This document shows, one piece after another, positions 55,003-62,639 of a stretch of DNA of 64,000 bases. Location of the stretch: assembly GCF_009604385.1 (NCBI RefSeq), contig NZ_WEGJ01000001.1, forward strand, positions 434,001-498,000, in the 5' to 3' direction. The stretch is from Streptomyces smaragdinus. Lineage in GTDB: Bacteria; Actinomycetota; Actinomycetes; Streptomycetales; Streptomycetaceae. The position numbers and the translations under genes were made by a program. Under the pieces are notes generated by a model that saw only the letters and a program-made list of their open reading frames with translations, made no database searches and was not told the origin of the DNA. Each line of letters starts with the position of its first letter. The stretch's first letter is position 1.

Positions 55003-56165
55003 CCGGACGGATCGTCCTGCTCGGGCAGGAGGAGACCCGGCTGGCGGCGGAGCCGCTCAAAAGCGGCGGTCAGGCGGCCGTGTTCCCGGTGCTCGGGGCC
55101 GGTCACACCGTGGTCAAGCTGTACCGCGATCCGCCGGGGCCCGATCAGGAGCGGCGGCTGGAGCGGATGCTGGCGATGGCGCCGCTCGGCGGGCGCCCCG
55201 TGGAGGCCGCGCAGCCGCCGGAGCTGGCCTGGCCCACGGCGCTGGCCCGCGGCCCGCGGGGCGAGTTCCTGGGGTACGCCATGCGCAGCTTCGGCGAGCC
55301 CGGGCACGTACAGCTGGTGGGGCTGTTCACCCGGGCACAGCGGCTGCGGCTGTTCCCGCCGCGGACGGACTGGCGGTTCCTGCTGGGCGTCGCGTGGAAC
55401 CTGGCGTTCATGACGGTGCGCATGCATCACGAGGGTTTGTTCGTCGGGGACTTCTCCGCCAGCAACGTGGTCGTCGACGCCAACGGCTTCGTCACGTTCC
55501 TCGACTGCGACTCTATCGCCTTCACCGACGCCGCGACCGGCGAGCACTTTCCGTGCACGATGCAGACGCCCGACTACTCCGCGCCGGAGCGCCAGGAGGG
55601 CGGTCCGGCGACGGCCGCCAGCGACGACTTCGCGCTGGCCGTGCTGGCGTACCAGCTGCTGACCGCGGGGAACCACCCGTTCGGCGGGGTGCCGCGTGAC
55701 AGCGACTCGCAGTCGACGGTGAAGGACAACATCGCGTCCAGCGCCTCGTACGTCGTACGGCCCGAGGACATCGTGGTGCCGCGCGGGGTGGTCGACCCGT
55801 CGGTGCTGCCGCCGGCGCTGCTCGAGCTGGCCCGGACCGCCTTCGGCCCCGGGGTGCTGGACGTGTCCGCGCGGCCCTCGGCGGCGGACTGGCTGCGGGC
55901 GCTGGACGGGGAGCGCGGGCGGGTGCGGCAGTGCGGGGACCGGCCGCGGCACAGTTACGGCGGGCATCTGGGCGCCTGTCCGTGGTGCGCGCGGGCGCGG
56001 GCCACGGGACAGGACGCGTTCAACCCGCCGGCCGCCGCGCCCGCCGCCCCCGTCCCCGCCGCGGCGCCGGGTGCCACCGGGGCCGGGCAGCCGGTCCCGG
56101 TGGCGCTGGTCGCGGTGATCGTCGTGGCGGTGCTGGTGCTGCTGGTGGTGATCGCCGCCGCGTGA
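54999..56165 (+). CDS. Atypical protein kinase with C-terminal membrane anchor (TerY-P type)
   Basis: 388 residues. The kinase fold is degenerate: a weak P-loop (SGGQAAVFPV), Lys in HTVVKLY, catalytic loop VGDFSASNVVVDANG in place of HRDxxxxN, and DCDS for DFG. A Cys pair (GDRPRHSYGGHLGACPWCAR) forms half a possible zinc ribbon, then a Pro/Ala linker and one transmembrane helix (VALVAVIVVAVLVLLVVIAA) at the end. It completes the vWA-PP2C-kinase set known as the TerY-P triad and would anchor it to the membrane. Confidence 0.82.
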   Translation: MTGRIVLLGQEETRLAAEPLKSGGQAAVFPVLGAGHTVVKLYRDPPGPDQERRLERMLAMAPLGGRPVEAAQPPELAWPTALARGPRGEFLGYAMRSFGEPGHVQLVGLFTRAQRLRLFPPRTDWRFLLGVAWNLAFMTVRMHHEGLFVGDFSASNVVVDANGFVTFLDCDSIAFTDAATGEHFPCTMQTPDYSAPERQEGGPATAASDDFALAVLAYQLLTAGNHPFGGVPRDSDSQSTVKDNIASSASYVVRPEDIVVPRGVVDPSVLPPALLELARTAFGPGVLDVSARPSAADWLRALDGERGRVRQCGDRPRHSYGGHLGACPWCARARATGQDAFNPPAAAPAAPVPAAAPGATGAGQPVPVALVAVIVVAVLVLLVVIAAA

Positions 56166-56174
56166 CCCGGGGCG

Positions 56175-57161
56175 TCAGTGGGCCCCGTCCAGCCGGGCGC
56201 GCTGCTCGGCGGTGAGCTCCAGGTCGACGGCGGCGAGGTTCTCGTTCAGCTGGGCCACCGACGAGGCGCCGGCCAGCGGGAGGATCGGCAGCTCGTGGCC
56301 GATCTGCCAGGCCAGCACTACCTGGTTGGGGGTGGCGCCGCACTCCTTCGCCACCTCGCGCAGCGCGGTGAGGCGGCGTTCGTTGCCCGGGTGCTCGTAG
56401 TCCTCCCAGAGCTGCTTGTCCGCGCGGGTGTACGCCCCGGCCAGCAGCGGCGAGTACGCCACGAGGGTGAGCCCCGGCTCCTCCCGCAGATAGGTCAGGT
56501 GTTCGGGGCCGGCGCTGCCCAGATTGCCGTCCCGGAACAGCGGCTGCGGGACGTCGAAGCGCGGGCGCAGCAGGCTGTGCTGGTACTGCAGCACCTCGTA
56601 CCCGGGCAGCCCCGCCGCCGCGGCGATCGCGCGGGCCCGCTCGACCCGCCACACGGCGTGGTTGCTGACGCCCAGCAGACCGACCGTGCCCTCCTCGACC
56701 AGGGCGGCGAAGCCCTCCACGGTCTCCCCCAACGGCACCGTGCGGTCCTCGATGTGCGCGTACAGCAGGCCGATCTTCTCCACCCCGAGCGTCTCGCGGC
56801 TGCGCTCCGCCGCCTCGCGGATCACCTTGGCGGACAGCCCCTCCGGGTTGTCGACGTAGCCGGTGCCGGGGGCGAGGGGGCGGGCGCCGAGCTTGGTCGC
56901 GACGACGATCTCGTCGCCGATGCCGCGGCTGCGGCGCCAGCGGCCGATCACCGCCTCGCTCTGGCCGCCCAGGCTGTCGTCGTGCCAGAAGGCGTAGTTG
57001 TCGGACGTGTCGACGAAATTGCCGCCGGCCTCGGCGTACCGGTCCAGCACGGCGAACGCCGTCTCCTCGTCGGTCTGCGTGCCGAAGAGCATCCCGCCGA
57101 GCGCCAGCACGCTCACCTCGAGCCGGGTCGCCGGGTCGCTGCCGATCGTGCGGTACTTCAT
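56175..57161 (-). CDS. Aldo/keto reductase
   Basis: 328 residues of the NADPH-dependent aldo/keto reductase superfamily. The catalytic tetrad is in FVDTSDNYAFW (Asp, Tyr), VVATKLG (Lys) and LLYAHIED (His). The C-terminal LPLAGASSVAQLNENLAA binds the NADP phosphate. It reduces an aldehyde or ketone; the substrate is unknown. The ATG at 57161 has GGGAGGG upstream. Convergent with the TerY-P operon, 9 bp between stops. Confidence 0.9.
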   Translation of the reverse strand: MKYRTIGSDPATRLEVSVLALGGMLFGTQTDEETAFAVLDRYAEAGGNFVDTSDNYAFWHDDSLGGQSEAVIGRWRRSRGIGDEIVVATKLGARPLAPGTGYVDNPEGLSAKVIREAAERSRETLGVEKIGLLYAHIEDRTVPLGETVEGFAALVEEGTVGLLGVSNHAVWRVERARAIAAAAGLPGYEVLQYQHSLLRPRFDVPQPLFRDGNLGSAGPEHLTYLREEPGLTLVAYSPLLAGAYTRADKQLWEDYEHPGNERRLTALREVAKECGATPNQVVLAWQIGHELPILPLAGASSVAQLNENLAAVDLELTAEQRARLDGAH

Positions 57162-57319
57162 ACGGGCATCCCTCCCTGTCGGCCGCGGGGAGAAATCCCC
57201 GGGCAAGCCCCATGGTGCGGCCCGGAGTTGCGGGCCCTTACGGCAGTCTGGGCGCTGGAGCGCACTCGAACGCAAGCCCCATTTCCGGGTGGCACCGGGA
57301 CAGGCAGTAGGTTGCGGGC

Positions 57320-58603
57320 GTGGCGAACGACAAACAACTGATCGGTTCGGTGGGGATCGCGGGAGCCGTCGGCGCGCTGGCCGGCGCCGCGCTGCGCGGT
57401 CACCGGGGGGTACGGGCGGGGCTCGGCGCGGCGGCCGTGGGGGCTCTGGGGCTGGCCGCGGGAGAGGTGGTGGCGCGGGTCCGGCAGCGGCCCGGGGAGA
57501 TCCCGGCGCTGCCCCAGCGGATCGCGGTGAGCGGGGCGCTGACGGCGCCGCTGGGCTGGGCGGCCGGGAAGCTCACCGGCGCCGGGCCGGTCGCCGTGGG
57601 CACGGTCGCCGGGGCGGCGGCCGGGGCGCTGGGTGTGCGGCCTCAGAAGGTGGCGCTGGGGCCGGTGGTGGGCGCCGCCGTGGGCGGGGCGTACGCGCGC
57701 CGGTACGGGCGGGAGGCGCCGGCCGCGGCGGTGGCGGCGGCGTCCGTGGTGTCGTTCCGCGTGCTGTCGGCGCTGGTGTTCCGGGAGCCGCAGGTCAGCC
57801 TGGTCGCGGAGGCGGCGCCGGCGGAGCGGCTGCCGTTCGTGGTGCCGCTGGCGGCGCGCTCGCGGTACGTCGGGACGGGGTACGTGCGCGAGCTGGCGGC
57901 GACGCTGGGCGGGAGTTATACCGCCGCGGCGCCGGACGTGGGGATCGTGGCGTCGCTGGACGCGCTGGCGGGGCCCCGGTTCGATCCGGCGGGGGTCGAT
58001 CCGCTGGTGCGGGAGTTCTACGAGCACACCTCGCGGTTCACCCTCGACATCACGCCCGAATGGCGGCTGTGGGTGCGGCCCGGCTATCTGCTGTACCGGA
58101 ACTTCGTGGCGCGCCCGCTGGGGCAGGCCAACGTGCCGATGAACCAGCGCGAGACGCAGCGCGGGATGCGCAGCCGGATCGACACGATCACCCCGGCCGG
58201 CGGCGGCGAGGTGTCCGTGCGCGGGTGGATCCGTTCGTACGCCGACACCGATGATCCGATCTACGTCGGCATCTACACGACGTACCGGCACGAGGGCCAG
58301 GGCTACGTCAGCGTCGGCTTCCCGCTGCCCGGGTCCAGTTTCACGGCGACGCTGCAGCCGAGCGGACGGCCCGGCGGCGGGCTGGCGCTCAGCAGCCGGG
58401 CGGCGGACGGCAGCACGCAGCCGGGGCACTATCTGACGTACGTCGACGCGGAGACCGAGGAGCTGACCACGGTCGGCGTCCACGGGTTCGGCGAGGAGCT
58501 GGACGTGTACACGCGGGACGGCGAGCTCCGGGCCGATCACGCGTTCTCCGTGTTCGGTATCCCGTTTCTGGTACTCCGTTACCGCATGTCGCGTAAACCC
58601 TGA
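57320..58603 (+). CDS. Unknown protein with Gly/Ala-rich N-terminal half
   Basis: 427 residues. The first ~150 are long Gly/Ala/Val stretches with small-residue helices ([20 protein letters not shown]) that may associate with membrane. The C-terminal ~270 residues look globular and beta-rich ([20 protein letters not shown] onward). I do not recognise it. GTG start; no operon partner upstream. Confidence 0.6.
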   Translation: MANDKQLIGSVGIAGAVGALAGAALRGHRGVRAGLGAAAVGALGLAAGEVVARVRQRPGEIPALPQRIAVSGALTAPLGWAAGKLTGAGPVAVGTVAGAAAGALGVRPQKVALGPVVGAAVGGAYARRYGREAPAAAVAAASVVSFRVLSALVFREPQVSLVAEAAPAERLPFVVPLAARSRYVGTGYVRELAATLGGSYTAAAPDVGIVASLDALAGPRFDPAGVDPLVREFYEHTSRFTLDITPEWRLWVRPGYLLYRNFVARPLGQANVPMNQRETQRGMRSRIDTITPAGGGEVSVRGWIRSYADTDDPIYVGIYTTYRHEGQGYVSVGFPLPGSSFTATLQPSGRPGGGLALSSRAADGSTQPGHYLTYVDAETEELTTVGVHGFGEELDVYTRDGELRADHAFSVFGIPFLVLRYRMSRKP

Positions 58604-58695
58604 GGACAGTTGCGCCCCGGTTCGGGGGGCAGGGCCACGGGCGGGCCCGGGATCGGCCATACTTGCGCGCTGTGGACCAGAAACGAGGTCAGAAC

Positions 58696-59214
58696 GTGAC
58701 GCCCGTCAACGCAGCCGCCACCGATCCGGCCGCCCTGCCCGGCCTGATCGTTCCGGCGCCCCGGGAAGCCAAGGACGCCGAGGAGCCGGAGACGGCGGCG
58801 GCGGAGGCGCCCGAGGCCCCGGACGAGCCGGAGGAGACGGAGGCCGAGTCCTCCGAGGACGACGAGGCGGCCGGGGAGGCCGGGGACGGGGAGGCCGCCG
58901 AGGACAAGGCCGGCGACGAGGCCGGCGAATCCGACGCCGAGCCCGAGTTCGAGGCATCCGACCGGCGCGGCTCCGTCGTCGCGGACGAGTCCGGGGTGCG
59001 GTTCACCCTGGACGACACCGAGGCGGAGTTCGACTGGGACGAGATCGGCGCCGTCGAGTACGCCACGAGCCGCTGGGGCCGCCGTCTCACGGTGACGGTG
59101 CATCTGCGCGGCCGCCGGCTGTACGAGACGGACCTCACCGCCCCGGACAAGGCCACCCTGGAGCAGTGGACGACGGGCCTCGACAAGCTCATGGACGCCC
59201 ACTTCGAGGACTGA
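58696..59214 (+). CDS. Small protein with acidic disordered N-terminus and PH-like C-terminal domain
   Basis: 172 residues. Residues ~25-85 are almost entirely Glu/Asp/Ala/Pro. The last ~75 (RRGSVVADESGVRFTLDDTE onward) read as a beta-barrel plus a terminal helix (TLEQWTTGLDKLMDAHFED), like bacterial PH-type domains. The GTG at 58696 is favoured because GAGG precedes it; GTG 58672 and TTG 58663 are alternatives. Function unknown. Confidence 0.6.
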   Translation: MTPVNAAATDPAALPGLIVPAPREAKDAEEPETAAAEAPEAPDEPEETEAESSEDDEAAGEAGDGEAAEDKAGDEAGESDAEPEFEASDRRGSVVADESGVRFTLDDTEAEFDWDEIGAVEYATSRWGRRLTVTVHLRGRRLYETDLTAPDKATLEQWTTGLDKLMDAHFED

Positions 59215-59248
59215 TCCACCGCTGCGGGACCCTCACGGCGCACAGCGG

Positions 59249-59280
59249 TTGATCCGTAAATCGACAAAACACCATAAAAT
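59249..59280 (+). promoter_or_regulatory. Candidate promoter of the second SpoIIE phosphatase
   Basis: TTGATC (59249-59254), 18 bases, CATAAA (59273-59278), or 20 bases to TAAAAT. An AT-rich block just upstream of the ATG at 59287 suggests a short or absent leader. Confidence 0.35.
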
Positions 59281-59286
59281 GGGGCA

Positions 59287-61332
59287 ATGCACCCCGTTGA
59301 GGTCCTCTCCGCCCTCGGCACCGGCGTCTGGCGCTGGTCGATCGGCGGCAGGATCACGCTGGACGCCGCCGCCGCGCGGCTGCTGGAGATGCCCGAGGAC
59401 GTCACCGAGGTGTCGGCCGCCGCGGCGCGGTCCCGGCTGCACGGGCTGGACTACGTGCAGCTCTCCGGCATCGCGAACCTGGCCATGACCGAGGGCACCC
59501 TCGCCGAGGCGGTCGTGCGGATCGTGGACTCCGACGGGGCGGTCCTGCGCTGGGTGCGGGTACGGATGTCGGTCTCCGGCGAGGACGGCGCGCTCGCCGC
59601 CGACGGCACCGTGCAGGAGGTCGTACGCCCGGCCACGGGCACCCCGCCGAGCGACCGCAGCCTCTCCCGGGAGGCCTTCCTCCTCGACGCCGGCCGGTCC
59701 CTCGCCGAGGCCACGTCCACCGACGCGGTGCTGCGGGTGGCCGCCGCCCTGGCCATGCCGGGGTTCACGCCCGCCGGGCAGGCCGTCTTCGGCATCGAGA
59801 ACGACCGGCTGCGGGTGATCGGCCACCACGGCTACTGGACGGGCGGGGTGCCGTTCGACGAGCTGCCGCTCAGCACCGACTCCCCGGCGTGCGAGGTGGC
59901 CCGTACGGGTGAACCGGTGTACCTGAGCAGCCCGGACGAGTTCCGCCGGCGGTTTGCCCCGACCTGGCACATGGCCGAGCCCCAGGGGATGACCTCCTGG
60001 GCGTATCTGCCGCTGGTCAAGAACGGCGAGGTCATCGGCGTCTGGATGCCGGCGTTCCGCACGCCCACGTCCTTCTCCCCCGAGGAGCGGGGGGTGCTGG
60101 GGACCATCGCCCGGATGCTGGCCCAGGCCCTGTCCCGGGCGTACGCCCACGACCTCGAGCGGGCGCTGGCCGCCGACCTGCAGCGCACCATGATGCCCGG
60201 CGAGATCCCCGACGTCCCCGGGCTGTCCCTCGCGGCCCGCTACGTGCCCACCAGCAAGGGGCTGCGGATCGGCGGCGACTGGTACGACGTGATCGCCCTG
60301 CCCACCGGCCGGGTCGCGATCGTCATCGGCGACGTGCAGGGGCACGACGTACGTGCGTCCCGGGTGATGAGCCAGCTGCGGATCGCGATCCGCGCGTACG
60401 CCTCCGAGGGGCACGAGGCGGACGGGGTGCTGCGCCGCGCGTCCCGCTTCCTCAGCCGGCTCAACGCGGGCGAGACGGAGGAACGGTTCGCCACCTGCCT
60501 GTACCTGGACACCGAACCGGCCACCGGCACCGTGTACGCGGCCCGGGCCGGCCACCTCGACCCCGCGGTGGCACTGGCGGACGGCACCATGCTCGTCCAC
60601 CCCACGGCAGGCGGTCTCCCGCTGGGCATCCTCCCGGATCCCGACTACGAGGTCACCGAGCACGTCGTGGCGCCCGGCGAGACCTGGCTGCTGTGCACGG
60701 ACGGCCTGGTGGAGAACGGCGGCCACGACCTCTACTCGGGGCAGGCCCGGCTCCAGCAGGCCTTCAGGGACACCCTCGGCCAGAACCTGGAGAAGGTCGC
60801 GGACGCCCTCGTCGACGCGGTCACCGGCCCCGAGTCGTACCGCACCCCGGGCCCGCACACCGACCGCCGCGACGACGACATCGCCCTCCTCCTGCTGCGC
60901 AGCGACACGCCGCCCGGCCACGCGCGCCGCACGGCCGTACGGCGGCTGCGGGTGATCGTCCCCCGGACGGAGCAGCACCGGATCGCCGACGTCCGCCACC
61001 AGCTGCGCGGGATGCTGTACGACTGGGAGCCCGCCGACCAGATCGACGCCGCGGTGCTGGCCCTCTCGGAGCTCGTCGCCAACGCCGTGACGCACACGGG
61101 CGGCGCGGCCGTGGTCGGCGCGGAGGTGGCCGGGCCGCCGGGGCGGCGCACGCTGCGGGTGACCGTCGAGGACTCCGGTCAGGGGCTGCCGCACCGCCGC
61201 CATCCGGGTGAACTGGCGTCGTCGGGGCGCGGGGTGCTGCTGCTCGACCTGCTCACCGGGACCTGGGGGGTGGAGCCGCGGGGGCAGGGCAAGGCGATCT
61301 GGTGCGAGTTCCGCGAGGGGGACGACGACTGA
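59287..61332 (+). CDS. Soluble SpoIIE-type PP2C phosphatase with PAS/GAF and HATPase domains
   Basis: 681 residues: an N-terminal PAS-like segment (about 1-115), GAF (about 125-295), SpoIIE PP2C (about 310-535; IGGDWYDVIALPTGRV, VIGDVQGHDVRAS, LCTDGLVENGG), and a C-terminal HATPase/anti-sigma-kinase domain (LSELVANAVTH, SGRGVLLLDLLTG). No membrane segment. It probably dephosphorylates an anti-sigma-factor antagonist and may itself bind ATP and a sigma factor. The second such enzyme in the window (see 40648-43164). Confidence 0.9.
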   Translation: MHPVEVLSALGTGVWRWSIGGRITLDAAAARLLEMPEDVTEVSAAAARSRLHGLDYVQLSGIANLAMTEGTLAEAVVRIVDSDGAVLRWVRVRMSVSGEDGALAADGTVQEVVRPATGTPPSDRSLSREAFLLDAGRSLAEATSTDAVLRVAAALAMPGFTPAGQAVFGIENDRLRVIGHHGYWTGGVPFDELPLSTDSPACEVARTGEPVYLSSPDEFRRRFAPTWHMAEPQGMTSWAYLPLVKNGEVIGVWMPAFRTPTSFSPEERGVLGTIARMLAQALSRAYAHDLERALAADLQRTMMPGEIPDVPGLSLAARYVPTSKGLRIGGDWYDVIALPTGRVAIVIGDVQGHDVRASRVMSQLRIAIRAYASEGHEADGVLRRASRFLSRLNAGETEERFATCLYLDTEPATGTVYAARAGHLDPAVALADGTMLVHPTAGGLPLGILPDPDYEVTEHVVAPGETWLLCTDGLVENGGHDLYSGQARLQQAFRDTLGQNLEKVADALVDAVTGPESYRTPGPHTDRRDDDIALLLLRSDTPPGHARRTAVRRLRVIVPRTEQHRIADVRHQLRGMLYDWEPADQIDAAVLALSELVANAVTHTGGAAVVGAEVAGPPGRRTLRVTVEDSGQGLPHRRHPGELASSGRGVLLLDLLTGTWGVEPRGQGKAIWCEFREGDDD

Positions 61333-61391
61333 CCGCACCGGGGAACCGATCTTCGGCCGCGCACGTCCGAGGGGCGAGGAGGTGGCCCTGG

Positions 61392-62639
61392 ATGGTGTCA
61401 CGGCGGATGGTGCTCGCGGCGGGACTGGCCCTGCTGGCGGCCGGGTGCGGGGACGACGGGAAGGACGGACCGCCGGGTGACGCCGGGCGGATCGACGCGG
61501 GTCTGGTGTCGGCGCTGAAACCCGGGGACGCGCAGGCCGTCGCCCGGTCGGTGAACGCGTTCGGGTTCGACCTGCTGCGCGAGACGGCCGGCGCGCGGCC
61601 CAACACCGTGATCTCGCCGCTGTCGGTGGCCACGCTGCTGGCGATGGTGCTCGCGGGCGCGGGCGGTGACACCGCGAAGGCGATGGCCCGGACGCTGCAT
61701 CTGAAGGACAGCCGCGACGTGCGCGTGGGGGCGCTGCTGCAAGAGCTCGCCGACACGAAGGACGTCACGCTCGACGTCTCCGACGCCCTGTGGAGCGCGC
61801 CGGAGCTGCGGATGCACGCCGACTACCGGGACTTCGTCACCGGGAAGCTGGGGGCCACCGCGAAGGAGGCCGATCTGGCGGGGGCGGACGCCGCCCGGGA
61901 GATCGACGGATGGGTGAAGGAGCGGACGCACGGGCGTATCGACTCCATCGCGGAGGATCTCGGGCTGCCGTCGGAGGACGCGGTCCTGGTGCTGCTGAAC
62001 GCCGTGTACTTCCTGGGGACCTGGACGACGCAGTTCGACCCGGACCGTACCGAGGACCGGCCCTTCGCGGTGCCCGGCGGGACGCCGGCGGACGTGCCGA
62101 TGATGTCCCTGAGCGAGAAGCGGTTCGGCCACGCGCAGCGCGACGGGTACGCCGTGCTGCGGCTGCCGTACGGGAAGAGCAAGCGCTACGGCATGGAGGT
62201 GTTCCTCCCCGACCAGGGGGCGGACGGGCTCGAGGCGTTCCTCGGCCGGCTGGACGCGGCCGAGTGGCGGGTGGCGGTCGGGGCGCTGGAGGAGCAGGAG
62301 GTGTTCCGGACGGCGCTGCCGCGGTTCGAGCTGAGCTGGTCGCTGGGGCTGGGCGACGCTCTGACGAAGCTGGGCATGGGTGAGGCATTCGGCGGCGGGG
62401 CGGACTTCTCGCGGATGGTCGACGGCGGTGCGGCGCTGAACGCCGTGGTGCACAAGACGTACATCCGGGTCGACGAGAAGGGCACGGAGGCGGCGGCCGT
62501 GACCGGGGGTGCGATGACCACGGCGCTGCCCGCCGATCCGCTGGTGTTCGAGGTGGACCGCCCGTTCGCGTTCACGGTCTCCGACCGCGAGACCGGGACG
62601 GTCCTGTTCCTCGGCGCGGTGAACGATCCCCGGGGTTAG
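61392..62639 (+). CDS. Lipoprotein serpin (serine protease inhibitor)
   Basis: 415 residues. A lipoprotein signal ends LALLAAGCG, so the inhibitor is surface-anchored. The serpin fold is complete: FDLLRETAGARPNTVISPLSV, LVLLNAVYFLGTW, KTYIRVDEKGTEAAAVT (hinge) and the C-terminal DRPFAFTVSD. The reactive loop GGAMTTALPADP places P1 at Ala and P1' at Leu if standard serpin numbering holds, suggesting an elastase- or subtilisin-like target. The ATG at 61392 has GAGGAGG upstream. The gene overlaps the convergent adenylation-domain gene by 4 bp. Confidence 0.9.
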   Translation: MVSRRMVLAAGLALLAAGCGDDGKDGPPGDAGRIDAGLVSALKPGDAQAVARSVNAFGFDLLRETAGARPNTVISPLSVATLLAMVLAGAGGDTAKAMARTLHLKDSRDVRVGALLQELADTKDVTLDVSDALWSAPELRMHADYRDFVTGKLGATAKEADLAGADAAREIDGWVKERTHGRIDSIAEDLGLPSEDAVLVLLNAVYFLGTWTTQFDPDRTEDRPFAVPGGTPADVPMMSLSEKRFGHAQRDGYAVLRLPYGKSKRYGMEVFLPDQGADGLEAFLGRLDAAEWRVAVGALEEQEVFRTALPRFELSWSLGLGDALTKLGMGEAFGGGADFSRMVDGGAALNAVVHKTYIRVDEKGTEAAAVTGGAMTTALPADPLVFEVDRPFAFTVSDRETGTVLFLGAVNDPRG

